This document shows positions 41,728 to 50,955 of a stretch of 60,841 nt of DNA, in pieces. The notes below the pieces were generated by a model. The model had not been told where the DNA came from, searched no databases, and saw nothing but the letters and a program-made list of their open reading frames with translations. Made by a program: the position numbers and the translations under genes. Numbering within the stretch: the first letter of the stretch is position 1; every line of letters starts with the position of its first letter. This DNA is from an uncultured Subdoligranulum sp. (GTDB lineage Bacteria > Bacillota > Clostridia > Oscillospirales > Ruminococcaceae): assembly GCA_904390925.1 (NCBI GenBank), contig CAJFMB010000005.1, forward strand, positions 1 through 60,841. The letters are read 5' to 3'.

Positions 41728-43731
41728 ATGTCCCTGCTCACCGGTATTCTGGTGCTTGTACTGGTCAGCGCGGCGTCGGTCGCGCTGGCGGCGGTCACCG
41801 GACGGGATGCAGCGGTGTTTCCGCTGCCTGTCTTTTCCGGGGCAGTCTGCCTGATTCTGGCGGGCGGCTACCTGGGGGTCATGCAGGGGGCACTGTGGCT
41901 GGTGTACCTTGTGCTGCTGGCCGGGTCGGTCCTGCTGCTGCGCAAGGCCGGCGCCCGGCGCATCCGGGATGCACTGAACAGCCCCGGCCTGCGCTTTTTT
42001 GTGCTGGCCTCGCTGGTCATCTGGTTTCTGTTTGCTGTTTTGCAGCCGATGTTTGTGGAATGGGACGAGTTCACCTTCTGGGGCATGGCTGCCAAGCTGC
42101 TCAAGGAGAAAAACGCCCTCTATCCCGCTGATCCGGTCAACCTCAAGGCATACAGCGGCCTGCCCGGGCTGGGGCTGGTGTCTTACTTTGTGCAGGGCTT
42201 TTCCTCCGAGTTTGGCGAATGGCAGTGCCTGGCCGGCTATGACATGCTTTTGATGTCCTGCCTGTCGGCAGCCGCCGCTTTGCCCCGCCGCCGCTGGCCC
42301 CACAGCATTGCAGTGCTGGCCGGCGGCGTGCTGCTGCCCTTTTTCTTCAGTGTGGTCCCGGCGGGTACCGCCAGCACCGTCTACGCCAACGCCATGGCGG
42401 ATGTGCCGCTGGCGCTGCTTTTCGGCGGGGTGCTTTGCCTGTGGTTTGCCGTGGGGCCCGGCTGGCAGGGAGTGTTGCTCACCGCCCTGCCGCTGGCGCT
42501 GCTGACGCTGGCCAAGGACATGGGCTTTGCCTATGCGCTGATCGCGGTGTTTGTGATCTTTCTGGACCTTGTGTTCGGCCGGGCCTGGAAACAGCAGGGC
42601 AGGGGCCGCTTTTTCGGCGGTGCTCTGGGACGTGCCGCGGTGCTGGCGGTGCCGGTGCTGGCGGCTTTCCTCAGCTGGAACCGGTACACCGCCGCCCACC
42701 TGACCACCACCGGCGCTTCGGTGGGCAGCAGTGGGTTGAGCTACGGTCAGGTGGTGTTCGGGGGACTGGCACAGCTGTTCGGCGTCGGCCGCACCCAGAA
42801 ATTCTCCGACCTGATGGGCCTGATGGCGGACGCCTTCTTCACCCGGGATGTCTGCCTGCTGGGGGCGCCGGTTCTGGCCGTCGCCGCCAGCACGCTGATC
42901 GGCGCGGCAGCCTTCCTGTTTGCCGGAAAAGGCGCGCCCCGCCGCCGGGTGGTTGCAACCTGGGCCGGGCTGGCGTTCTGCTTTGCCGCTTTTTATCTGT
43001 TCCACCTGATTCTCTACTGCTACAACTTCTCTGACGTGGAGGCCTACGCGCTGCAGGATTTTGACCGCTACATCGGCCCCTATCTGCAGGGGTGGATGCT
43101 GGTGATGCTCTGTCTGCTGGGGTATTCCGCCGCCCGGCGGGAAGCGGACGCCGCCCGGTTTGCCCGGCTGGGCAATCTGGCGCTGCTGGCGGCTGCGGCC
43201 TGCATTGCCCTGGTCTTTGCCTGGCGGGGCGTGCCTGCCTCCGGCTTCTGGACCGACAGCGACAGCCGCTATCTGCTGCGGCAGGACGTGAAAAACCGCG
43301 CCGCCGCCGCCAATCAGGTGCTGGACTGGGACGACAATGTGCTGGTGCTCAGCCAGGGTGACGACGCCACCCGCTGGTACTATTACAACTACGAGCTGAC
43401 CGCCCATGTGGCCCGGGGTTACGGCGGATTTTTCAACGGCGAGGATGCCTCCAGCCGGTGGGATTCCGACTTCATGAACCTGGTGGAGAGCGAAAACTGG
43501 ACGCTGTATGACTACAAGGCGGTCTGTACTCCCCAGGCGCTGGTGGCCTATCTGGAGGAAAAAGACTGCGATTATCTGCTCATCGACCGGGCGGACGACT
43601 ACCTGGAAAAGTCCTTCAGCCCGCTGTTTGAGGGCGGCCTGACCGCCGACATGCCGATGACGCTCTACCGGTTTGACGCCGACGCCCAGGTGCCCTTCAC
43701 GCCGGTGGCCACGGCAGAAAGCGAGGGCTGA
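41728..43731 (+). CDS. Large GT-C-like membrane protein, module copy A
   Basis: 667 residues, about 12 membrane helices and a C-terminal soluble domain from roughly residue 510. After two or three helices the first outside loop carries MFVEWDEFTFWGMAAKLLKE, with an Asp-Glu pair in the place of the GT-C catalytic acid. The end domain includes DDNVLVLSQGDDATRWYYYN and YLEEKDCDYLLIDRADDYLE. It is a clear paralogue of the protein at 44452-46545: same loop, same layout, similar end domain. The next gene follows after 3 bases. I know no named family for it. Confidence 0.8.
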   Translation: MSLLTGILVLVLVSAASVALAAVTGRDAAVFPLPVFSGAVCLILAGGYLGVMQGALWLVYLVLLAGSVLLLRKAGARRIRDALNSPGLRFFVLASLVIWFLFAVLQPMFVEWDEFTFWGMAAKLLKEKNALYPADPVNLKAYSGLPGLGLVSYFVQGFSSEFGEWQCLAGYDMLLMSCLSAAAALPRRRWPHSIAVLAGGVLLPFFFSVVPAGTASTVYANAMADVPLALLFGGVLCLWFAVGPGWQGVLLTALPLALLTLAKDMGFAYALIAVFVIFLDLVFGRAWKQQGRGRFFGGALGRAAVLAVPVLAAFLSWNRYTAAHLTTTGASVGSSGLSYGQVVFGGLAQLFGVGRTQKFSDLMGLMADAFFTRDVCLLGAPVLAVAASTLIGAAAFLFAGKGAPRRRVVATWAGLAFCFAAFYLFHLILYCYNFSDVEAYALQDFDRYIGPYLQGWMLVMLCLLGYSAARREADAARFARLGNLALLAAAACIALVFAWRGVPASGFWTDSDSRYLLRQDVKNRAAAANQVLDWDDNVLVLSQGDDATRWYYYNYELTAHVARGYGGFFNGEDASSRWDSDFMNLVESENWTLYDYKAVCTPQALVAYLEEKDCDYLLIDRADDYLEKSFSPLFEGGLTADMPMTLYRFDADAQVPFTPVATAESEG

Positions 43732-43734
43732 CCC

Positions 43735-44373
43735 ATGCGCAAGACAACTTCCACCCGGCGCCTGTTCGGTTTGTGCTATGCGCTGGCGGTGATTCTGTGG
43801 GTGGTGTTCTGCCTGGGCCGGTGTGCCGTCATGCTGGTCAACAAGGCAAACGGCACCATGCCCCAGACCACCCTGACCGCCGCGGACCTGCGCTTCGAGA
43901 GCTTTGAAAACTATCAGGATCTGGAGTGGGACACCCCGCCGGACGACGACCCGGACTGGTTCCTCTCCACCGACAACGACCCCCATATTCTGTATGACGG
44001 CGGCGGCTACATCGAGACCGTCCGCCTGTATGCAAAGCACCGCCTGCCGCCGGGCAGCGTGACGCTCTATTACCTGCTGCCCGGCCAGACCGATTACAGC
44101 GAGGCGCAGAAGGTCTTTGCCCGTGTGGCGGAGCCCGGCGTCTACGAGTTCGACCTGGGCGGCATCACGGTGGCGGGACTGCGCATCGACCCGGACAGCG
44201 TGGGCGGTGTGGCCACCCTGTTCACCGGCGTCCAACTCAACCCGCCCCGGTTCTGGCTGCTGCGGTTTGTGCCCTCCGCCGGACAGCTGCTGCTGCTTCT
44301 GGCGCTGCCGTCCTGTGCCGCCGCGGCGTTTGCACTGGTGCGGGGCAGACGCCAGCCGGAGGCCGAGAGGTAA
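43735..44373 (+). CDS. Small two-helix accessory protein, module copy A
   Basis: 212 residues: one membrane helix near the start (about 10-32), an outside domain of about 140 residues rich in beta-strand pattern, and a second helix near 178-200. Markers shared with its paralogue at 46545-47225 are W-(F/Y)-x-x-(T/S)-x-x-D-P near residue 80, VTLYYLLPGQTDYSEAQKVF, and LRIDPDSVGGVATL. I do not recognise the family. The constant pairing with a GT-C-like neighbour suggests a partner subunit. Confidence 0.75.
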   Translation: MRKTTSTRRLFGLCYALAVILWVVFCLGRCAVMLVNKANGTMPQTTLTAADLRFESFENYQDLEWDTPPDDDPDWFLSTDNDPHILYDGGGYIETVRLYAKHRLPPGSVTLYYLLPGQTDYSEAQKVFARVAEPGVYEFDLGGITVAGLRIDPDSVGGVATLFTGVQLNPPRFWLLRFVPSAGQLLLLLALPSCAAAAFALVRGRRQPEAER

Positions 44374-44451
44374 AGGGCCGGGCCGGCTTTCCCGACCCGG
44401 TGCCGCGGATGATCCGCTGTCGTTGAAATCTATTTCCGAAAGGAGCTGCCC

Positions 44452-46545
44452 ATGGAGCTGCTCTGTGTCTTTGCCGCCATGGCGGTACTGTTTCTGTTCG
44501 GCGCCTTCCTGACGCTGAAATGCGGCCTGCACAGTGCGCTGGCCCCGCTGGTTTCGCTGGCGGTGGCGGTGTTCTGGCTGACACTGTGGGGCATGGCCGG
44601 CCCCCTGCTGGCGGGGGCCTGGCTGCTCTACCTGCTGTTTGCGGGGCTGGGCATCTGGGCGCTGTGGCCCCGCCGGAACCCTGCCCGCCGCCCCGACTAC
44701 AGGCGGCTGGTCAGCCCCGGTGCGCTGCTCTTCTGGGGGCTGACCGCGGCCTTTGCCGTCTACTTTTTCCTGCGCCAGCCCATGGCCACCGGCTTTGATG
44801 AGCTCAACCTCTGGGCCACCGCCGTCAAGGTCACCAAGGTCAGCAACAGTCTGTACTCCAATGTTCAGCTGGGCACCCCCTGGGCGGTCACTCAGAACCC
44901 CGGCCTGCCGATGCTCAGCTACTTTTTCAGCTTTCTCGGCGCCTATGCCGACTGGAAAATCTACCTGGCCTACAATGCCCTGGCCTTTGCGGTGTTCGGG
45001 GCGGTGCTGGGCACCCTGACCTTCTCTCGTTTTCGTGTGGCGGTGCCGCTGGCGGCGGCGCTGTGGTGCGTGCCCTACTTTTTCACCACCTACAACCACA
45101 CCATCTACCTGAACACCGTCTACATGACCAGCTACGGTGATATCCCCGCCGGCCTGGTGATGGGCGGCGCTGTGGCACTGTGGCTGGCGCTGCGCCACTC
45201 GGAGGGCCCCAAGTGGGCGGTGTTGCCGGTGCTGGCACTGGCCGCCAACCTGAAAGCCAACACCTTTGTGCTGGCCCTGGTGGCCGCAGGACTGGTGGCG
45301 GTGGATGCCTGGCTTTTGCCCCAGGACCGGTTCCGTGTGAAAGCGCTGCGCCGTACCGGCTTTGCGGTGGCCTGTTTTGCGGCGCCGCTGGTCGTCTACT
45401 ATCTGTGGAATGTGCGGTATGTGGGCTATCTGGTGGCACAGAAGAGTGCCGACACCGGTGTGGGCGAGACCACCGCGGCCCTGTCGGATGTGGTGGTCAA
45501 CGGCATCCGGATTTTGCTGGGCCAGCCGGTGGAAGGCTTTTTCGCCGAGCGTCGGGACCAGTTTTTGCAGGCTATCTCCGACATGGGCACCCAGTTCTGG
45601 ACGAGCGCCGGGTCGCTGAGCATGATCGGCCAGGGCCGCAACGTGGTGATTCTGATTCTGGCCGTCTTTCTGCTGGCGGTGCTGCTGGCAGGCGGGACCC
45701 GTCTCCGGCTGCGGATCGGCTGTGCCGCCGTCTGCAGCAGCCTGTGCTTTCTGGGTTACAACCTGATGCTGGCATTAAGCTACGGCTTTATCTTCAAGCC
45801 CTTCCAGGCGGAAAGCCTGACCGACTACAACCGTTACATTTACAGCTATTACATCGGCTGGTTCCTCATCGCACTGGCCTGCCTGGCGCTGGCCTTGCAG
45901 CCGGACACCCGCAGCTGGACGGTGGTAATTCGCGAGAAGGACGGTCCCACCATGGAATTTCACCGCCAGACCTGCCGGCCCCGCTTTGCACTGGCAGGGC
46001 AGGGGGCGGTGCTGCTGCTGGCGGCTGCGATGCTTTTCCGGCTGAATCAGCTGGTACTGCCCCAGCTGTCGGTGCTGGGCTTTTCCGACAGCGAGTTCGC
46101 CGACCGCAAGGCCGAGCGGGCCGAGGCCCAACTGGTTTGCAGCTATCTGCAGCCGGACGACCGGGTGTTCTATGTCAGCCAGGGGGACAACGGCGAAGGC
46201 TGGTTTTCGGCGGTGTTTGACTTTTACCCGATTTTGGTGGATTACTCCGGCGTCGAGTCCACCATGGAGGGCGGCGGCGGCACCTTCGGTCTGGAGGAGC
46301 TGAAGCCCACCGAAGAAGGCCCCAAGCAATATTACTATCATCCCTACACCGCCGAGCGGCTGGCCCAGACCATCCGGGACAACGGCTGTACCGTGATTTA
46401 TCTGCAGCAGATCGACGATATTTTTGTGCAAAGCTATGCCGAACTCTTCACCGACGGACTGGCTGCCGCCCAGAATGGCGAGACGCTGCTCTACCGTGTG
46501 ACCGACGCGGGCTTTGCCCCGGTGGAAATGGAGGTGACCCGCTGA
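44452..46545 (+). CDS. Large GT-C-like membrane protein, module copy B
   Basis: 697 residues, about 12 membrane helices plus a C-terminal soluble domain. The first outside loop is MATGFDELNLWATAVKVTKV, aligned with EWDEFTFW of copy A. The tail reads DDRVFYVSQGDNGEGWFSAV and NGCTVIYLQQIDDIFVQSYA, again matching copy A. The ATG at 44452 follows GAAAGGAG. It overlaps its small partner gene by one base (TGATG, 46543-46547). Likely a glycosyltransferase using a lipid-linked sugar; this is inference from the fold pattern. Confidence 0.8.
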   Translation: MELLCVFAAMAVLFLFGAFLTLKCGLHSALAPLVSLAVAVFWLTLWGMAGPLLAGAWLLYLLFAGLGIWALWPRRNPARRPDYRRLVSPGALLFWGLTAAFAVYFFLRQPMATGFDELNLWATAVKVTKVSNSLYSNVQLGTPWAVTQNPGLPMLSYFFSFLGAYADWKIYLAYNALAFAVFGAVLGTLTFSRFRVAVPLAAALWCVPYFFTTYNHTIYLNTVYMTSYGDIPAGLVMGGAVALWLALRHSEGPKWAVLPVLALAANLKANTFVLALVAAGLVAVDAWLLPQDRFRVKALRRTGFAVACFAAPLVVYYLWNVRYVGYLVAQKSADTGVGETTAALSDVVVNGIRILLGQPVEGFFAERRDQFLQAISDMGTQFWTSAGSLSMIGQGRNVVILILAVFLLAVLLAGGTRLRLRIGCAAVCSSLCFLGYNLMLALSYGFIFKPFQAESLTDYNRYIYSYYIGWFLIALACLALALQPDTRSWTVVIREKDGPTMEFHRQTCRPRFALAGQGAVLLLAAAMLFRLNQLVLPQLSVLGFSDSEFADRKAERAEAQLVCSYLQPDDRVFYVSQGDNGEGWFSAVFDFYPILVDYSGVESTMEGGGGTFGLEELKPTEEGPKQYYYHPYTAERLAQTIRDNGCTVIYLQQIDDIFVQSYAELFTDGLAAAQNGETLLYRVTDAGFAPVEMEVTR

Positions 46546-47225
46546 TGAGTGCCAGAGCATTTCCGGGTCCCGTTTCCGCAGCCGGGCGGCTGCTGTCCCG
46601 CCGCGGCGGGCTGGCGATTGCCTGTTACCTGCTGGCGGTACTTGTCTGGCTGGTGCTGGGCTGTGTCAACTTTGCGGCGGATGCCGCCGCCCGGGCAAAC
46701 GGCTCGCTGGCGGAGGAAAGCCTGCCGCTGTCCGGGCTGCAACTGGTGGACCTGGCACCCGGGGAGGACGGCTGGTATACCACCACCAGCGGCGACCCCC
46801 AGATCATTCTGGAAAACGTGGACGGCCGGGTGGTGCGGACGCTGAGCTACACCGCCCGGTTTGAGGGCGAAGCCCGGGAGGTCTGCCTGTATTACACCAC
46901 CGCCCCCGGCCAGCCCTACAGCCAGGACAACCGGGTATTCCCCAGCCGCACCGCCGACGGCAGCTATGTCTTTACGCTGCCCCGCACCACACTGGTGTCG
47001 CTTCGGCTGGACCCCTGCAGCCCGGACGAGAACGCCACCGTCCGGCTGAAACTGGACGGCGACGCCATCACCCTCAATGCCGCCGATGCCCTGCCGGGCG
47101 GGGCAAGCTACTGGCTGCCCAGCTGGTACCAGACCTTCTGCCTGATTTTGTACCCGGCGCTGGCCGCGGCTGCGCTCAGTTGGCTGCGGGCGGTATGGCG
47201 GACCTGCCGCCGCAAAACCGAATAA
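46545..47225 (+). CDS. Small two-helix accessory protein, module copy B
   Basis: 226 residues with helices at about 24-46 and 190-212 and an outside beta-rich domain between. DGWYTTTSGDPQIILENVDG, VCLYYTTAPGQPYSQDNRVF and LVSLRLDPCSPDENATVRL align with the copy A protein at 43735-44373. Its start overlaps the stop of the large copy B gene, so the two are made together. Function unknown. Confidence 0.75.
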   Translation: MSARAFPGPVSAAGRLLSRRGGLAIACYLLAVLVWLVLGCVNFAADAAARANGSLAEESLPLSGLQLVDLAPGEDGWYTTTSGDPQIILENVDGRVVRTLSYTARFEGEAREVCLYYTTAPGQPYSQDNRVFPSRTADGSYVFTLPRTTLVSLRLDPCSPDENATVRLKLDGDAITLNAADALPGGASYWLPSWYQTFCLILYPALAAAALSWLRAVWRTCRRKTE

Positions 47226-47232
47226 TTCCGCC

Positions 47233-47280
47233 AATACCGTCTGCTGCCGGTGGTGTCCGCCGGTGGCGGGCGGTATTTTC
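47233..47280 (+). terminator. Terminator of the legB glycan operon
   Basis: AATACCG (47233-47239) pairs with CGGTATT (47271-47277), with an inner CCGCC/GGCGG hairpin, then TTTC. Confidence 0.62.
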
Positions 47281-47375
47281 AAAATTGTCACAGTTGCCCT
47301 GCGTATCCGCCAAAATATGCTGCGGCAGGTGCAACATCTTTGTCAAAACGTCAGCTAGGAAAATGCGCGTTGCCG

Positions 47376-47384
47376 TGCTAAAAT
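47376..47384 (+). promoter_or_regulatory. Extended -10 promoter of the alcohol dehydrogenase gene
   Basis: TGCTAAAAT, about 70 bases before the start codon. No good -35. Confidence 0.45.
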
Positions 47385-47456
47385 GATTCAGAAAATTGAA
47401 GAATCTCCGGCGCCCGCCGCGCCGGTTTGTCACGGCAAATTGCCGGGAGGTATATT

Positions 47457-48770
47457 ATGAATCCGCTGCGCAAAGTTTACTGCCGCACCTATCAGCTGGC
47501 GTTTCGCATGGCACTGCCCTTTCTGCCCTACCGGGAGCCCAAGCTCCTGGACGGGGTACAGGGACTGGCCGACCTGCTGGTCAGCCGGCACATCCATCAG
47601 GTGCTTCTGGTCACCGACCGGGGCATCCTCAGCCATGACCTGACCCGGCCGCTGCAGGATGCCCTGGCCGAAGCCTATATCGGGGTGTCGCTTTTTGCCG
47701 ACACCGTCGCCAACCCCACCGTCGCCAATGTGGAGGCCGCCCGCGAACGCTACCTGGCGGACGGTTGCCAGGCGATCATTGCCTTCGGCGGCGGTTCGTC
47801 GATGGACTGCGCCAAGGCCTGCGGCGCCCGCATTGCCCGGCCGGGCAGGCAGCTGGACCAGATGGAGGGCCTGCTGCATGTGATGCGCCGGCTGCCGCTG
47901 CTCATCGCGGTGCCCACCACCGCCGGCACCGGCAGCGAGACCACCCTGGCCGCCGTCATCACCGACGGCGAGACCCGCCACAAGTATCCCATCAATGACT
48001 TCTCCCTGATTCCGGACTACGCGCTGCTGGACCCGGATGTGACCCTGGGTCTGCCGCCGCAGCTCACCGCCACCACCGGCATGGATGCCATGACCCACGC
48101 GGTGGAGGCCTACATCGGCGGCTCCACCACCAAAGGGACCCGGCAGGCCGCGGTGGAGGCAGTGCGCCTGATCCTGGAAAGCCTGCCGGTGGCCTACGAG
48201 CACGGCGGCGACCGCACCGCCCGGGCCCACATGCTGCGGGCGGCCTATCTGGCCGGCACCGCCTTCACCAAGAGCTACGTGGGCTACATCCACGCGGTGG
48301 CCCACTCGCTGGGCGGACAGTACGGCATTGCCCACGGCCTGGCCAATGCGGTGCTGCTGCCGGAAGTGCTGGAAGCCTACGGCACCGCCGCCCACAAGCG
48401 GCTGGGCCGGCTGGCGATGGAGGTTGGCGTGGCGTCGGTTCACGACACCCCCGCTGAGGCTTCCCGCAAATTTATCGCAAAACTGCGCAAAATGAATGAA
48501 GAGATGGGCATTCCCCGCACGCTGGCCGGCATCCGGGAGGAGGACCTGCCCCGGCTGGCCCGCAACGCCGACCACGAGGGCAACCCCCTCTACCCGGTGC
48601 CGGTGCTGATGGATGCCCACGAACTCCAGGCGCTTTACCGCCTGGTCATGCCCAAAACGGAGGATCAATCCCATGACACAGCAGGAAATTGCACAGGTGG
48701 TGCAAAAGCAGAGACGGTTCTTCTCGACCGGCAAAACACTGCCCCGGGCGTTTCGCACCAAAGCGCTTGA
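47457..48770 (+). CDS. Iron-containing alcohol dehydrogenase
   Basis: Group III NAD(P)-dependent alcohol dehydrogenase. 437 residues: AFGGGSSMDCAKACGARI (nucleotide-binding GGGSxxD), AVPTTAGTGSETTLAAVITD, and the metal-ligand region TGMDAMTHAVEAY, HAVAHSLGGQYGIAHGLANA, with Asp and three His positions. The ATG at 47457 is seven bases after GGGAGG. The last ~40 residues (HDTAGNCTGGAKAETVLLDR...) run in a second frame over the start of the aldehyde dehydrogenase gene, a 98-base overlap, and do not look conserved. Confidence 0.92.
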   Translation: MNPLRKVYCRTYQLAFRMALPFLPYREPKLLDGVQGLADLLVSRHIHQVLLVTDRGILSHDLTRPLQDALAEAYIGVSLFADTVANPTVANVEAARERYLADGCQAIIAFGGGSSMDCAKACGARIARPGRQLDQMEGLLHVMRRLPLLIAVPTTAGTGSETTLAAVITDGETRHKYPINDFSLIPDYALLDPDVTLGLPPQLTATTGMDAMTHAVEAYIGGSTTKGTRQAAVEAVRLILESLPVAYEHGGDRTARAHMLRAAYLAGTAFTKSYVGYIHAVAHSLGGQYGIAHGLANAVLLPEVLEAYGTAAHKRLGRLAMEVGVASVHDTPAEASRKFIAKLRKMNEEMGIPRTLAGIREEDLPRLARNADHEGNPLYPVPVLMDAHELQALYRLVMPKTEDQSHDTAGNCTGGAKAETVLLDRQNTAPGVSHQSA

Positions 48771-50052
48771 CGATCTGAAGGCGGCACTGCTCCGCCATGA
48801 ATCCGACATCGAGGCGGCACTCAAATCCGACCTGGGCAAAAGCCGGGTGGAAGGCTATATGTGCGAGACCGGCATGACGCTGGCCGAGCTTTCCTGGATG
48901 CGGCGCCATCTGGCGGGGCTGATGCGGGACCGGACGGTCTACACCCCGCTGTCCCAGTTTGCCGCCCGCAGCTTCCGCAGCCCGTCGCCCTACGGCGTCA
49001 CCCTGATCATGAGCCCTTGGAACTATCCGCTGCTGCTGACGCTGGAACCGCTGATCGACGCGCTGGCCGCCGGCAACACCGCGGTGGTCAAGCCCAGTGC
49101 CTATTCCCCGGCCACCAGCGAGGTCATCCGCACCATCCTGGCGGAATGCTTCCCGCCGGAATATGTCTTTGTGGTCACCGGCGGCCGGGCGGAAAACCAG
49201 GCGCTGCTGGAACAGCGGTTTGACAAGATCTTTTTCACCGGCGGCAAGACGGTCGGCCGGGAAGTGCTGCGCCATGCCGCCGAGTACCTGACCCCCGTCA
49301 CACTGGAGCTGGGCGGCAAAAGCCCCTGCATTGTGGATGCCACCGCCGACCTGAAGCTGGCTGCCCGGCGGATCGTGTTCGGCAAGTACCTCAACTGCGG
49401 CCAGACCTGTGTGGCGCCGGATTACCTGTACTGCGAGGCCTCCATCCGGGACGAGCTGGTGCTGGCTATCCAGAAGGAGATCACCGCCCAGTTCGGCGCC
49501 GAGCCGCTGGAAAACCCCAACTACGGCAAGATCGTCAACCGCAAGCACTTTGACCGTATCCGGGGGTTGATCGACCCGGCCAAGGTAGTTACCGGCGGCA
49601 CCGCCGACGAGCAGACGCTGCGCATTGCCCCCACCGTCATGACCGACGTGACCTTTGACGACGCGGTGATGGGGGAGGAAATCTTCGGACCTGTGCTGCC
49701 GGTGCTGACCTGGAACACGCTGGACGAGGCCATCGCCGCCACCGAGAGCCGGCCCCATCCGCTGGCGCTCTACTGCTTCACCAGCAGCCGCGCCACCCGC
49801 AGACAGGTGCTGGCCCGCTGCCATTTCGGCGGCGGCTGCATCAACGATACCATCATCCACCTGGCCAGCAGCAACCTGCCCTTCGGCGGCGTGGGGGAGA
49901 GTGGTATGGGCAGCTACCACGGCAAGGCAGGCTTTGCCGAGTTCAGCCATACCCGCAGCATTGTGGACAAAAAGACCTGGCTGGACCTGCCCATGCGCTA
50001 CCAGCCCTACACCGGGCAGAAGGACAAGATGGTCCGCATGTTCCTGAAATAA
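48673..50052 (+). CDS. Aldehyde dehydrogenase family protein
   Basis: 459 residues, the short class-3-like form without an N-terminal extension. Motifs: IMSPWNYPLLLTLEPLIDAL, AGNTAVVKPSAYSP, FFTGGKTVGREV, VTLELGGKSPCIVD (catalytic Glu), YLNCGQTCVAPDY (catalytic Cys) and GEEIFGPVLPVLTW. The C-terminal SRATRRQVL, FGGVGESGMGSYHGKAGF is also typical. The ATG at 48673 is eight bases after GGAGG. With the alcohol dehydrogenase upstream it would interconvert a long-chain or aromatic alcohol, aldehyde and acid. Confidence 0.95.
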   Translation: MTQQEIAQVVQKQRRFFSTGKTLPRAFRTKALDDLKAALLRHESDIEAALKSDLGKSRVEGYMCETGMTLAELSWMRRHLAGLMRDRTVYTPLSQFAARSFRSPSPYGVTLIMSPWNYPLLLTLEPLIDALAAGNTAVVKPSAYSPATSEVIRTILAECFPPEYVFVVTGGRAENQALLEQRFDKIFFTGGKTVGREVLRHAAEYLTPVTLELGGKSPCIVDATADLKLAARRIVFGKYLNCGQTCVAPDYLYCEASIRDELVLAIQKEITAQFGAEPLENPNYGKIVNRKHFDRIRGLIDPAKVVTGGTADEQTLRIAPTVMTDVTFDDAVMGEEIFGPVLPVLTWNTLDEAIAATESRPHPLALYCFTSSRATRRQVLARCHFGGGCINDTIIHLASSNLPFGGVGESGMGSYHGKAGFAEFSHTRSIVDKKTWLDLPMRYQPYTGQKDKMVRMFLK

Positions 50053-50064
50053 ACGGAAAACCAC

Positions 50065-50105
50065 AAAAAAGGCACGCCGCAGCGAGAAACTGCGGCGTGC
50101 CTTTT
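50065..50105. terminator. Bidirectional terminator after aldehyde dehydrogenase
   Basis: GGCACGCCGCAG (50071-50082) pairs with CTGCGGCGTGCC (50090-50101); four T follow on the plus strand, six on the minus strand. Confidence 0.92.
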
Positions 50106-50129
50106 GGCATGTTTGACAGGGAAAAAGGA

Positions 50130-50915
50130 TCAGCTGTTGCTCTCGGCGGATTCCGCCTGCTGTTCCTTCAGCGTTTTTTCAATCTCAAAGCTCTTGTCCA
50201 GCGCGGTGTAGACAATCAGCAGCGAGGGCACCATCGGCAGCCAGAAGTTGGTCAGCAGCAGCACCGGGAAGGAGATGGGGAACAGCAGCACCACCGCACC
50301 CCAGTAAACCGCCAGCACCACCGTGGCGCCCAGACTGACCGGCAGATAGGCGAGAAACAGAAACATTCCGTTTTTCAGAATGGTAAAAAACGGCAGATTC
50401 AGCAGGGCAATCTGGGCCCAGATGTAATTGGACACCCCCAGCGACAGCAGAACCGCCAGCAACAGCATGGTGATGATGCCGGTGCCGGCCTGCATGCTGG
50501 CCAGGTGGGTGTACAGGAAGATCTCACCGCCGAAAATCAGGCCGAACACCGCCCCCGGAATCAGGGATGCCCTGGCGTTGATCTTCCAGGTGCGGCGGTA
50601 GGTGTGCCACCAGAAGCCCGGCTCATCCCGCAGGCTGCGCAGCACCGTGTCCGCCATGCCCACAATCTGCGGGGCGGCGATCATACCGCCCAGGATGGCA
50701 GCAACCATCAACACCAGCAGCGAGTGGGTCATCACCGACAGCGCCACCCCCACAATGTAGGGCAACGCTCCCAGCACCGCCAGAAATCCGGCCTTGAAAA
50801 AGGGGCCCATGTCCCGGCCCAGAACCTCCAGCAGACGGGCGACGCCCCGCTTGCGGGGCGTGTCAGGCGAGACCCCCGGCCCCGGTTTGTCATAGGAAAA
50901 CGAAAACAGTCCCAT
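50130..50915 (-). CDS. YesL-family (DUF624) membrane protein
   Basis: 261 residues, about five to six membrane helices (AGFLAVLGALPYIVGVALSV, LLVLMVAAILGGMIAAPQIV, SLIPGAVFGLIFGGEIFLYT, GIITMLLLAVLLSLGVSNYI, then two more). The segment DTVLRSLRDEPGFWWHTYRRTWK between helices resembles the YesL-family loop. Bacillus yesL lies in a rhamnogalacturonan cluster; the role is unknown. The ATG at 50915 has AAAGGAG upstream, right after a 9-bp hairpin. It is monocistronic. Confidence 0.8.
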   Translation of the reverse strand: MGLFSFSYDKPGPGVSPDTPRKRGVARLLEVLGRDMGPFFKAGFLAVLGALPYIVGVALSVMTHSLLVLMVAAILGGMIAAPQIVGMADTVLRSLRDEPGFWWHTYRRTWKINARASLIPGAVFGLIFGGEIFLYTHLASMQAGTGIITMLLLAVLLSLGVSNYIWAQIALLNLPFFTILKNGMFLFLAYLPVSLGATVVLAVYWGAVVLLFPISFPVLLLTNFWLPMVPSLLIVYTALDKSFEIEKTLKEQQAESAESNS

Positions 50916-50932
50916 AGAGAAGCACTCCTTTG

Positions 50933-50955
50933 CCGACAAGGGAAAACCTTGTCGG
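50933..50955 (-). promoter_or_regulatory. Leader hairpin at the YesL ribosome-binding site
   Basis: CCGACAAGG (50933-50941) pairs exactly with CCTTGTCGG (50947-50955). Leftward AAAGGAG follows after two bases. A partial second copy, TTGTCGGAATT, lies at 50980-50990. It could mask or present the ribosome site. Confidence 0.45.

Noticed and set aside
41722-45198. Very long antisense open frame (over 1100 codons) opposite the GT-C-like genes
   Set aside because: High GC removes stop codons in the shadow frame. The protein is low complexity (Gln/His/Gly/Arg-rich), lacks motifs and covers four well-supported genes.
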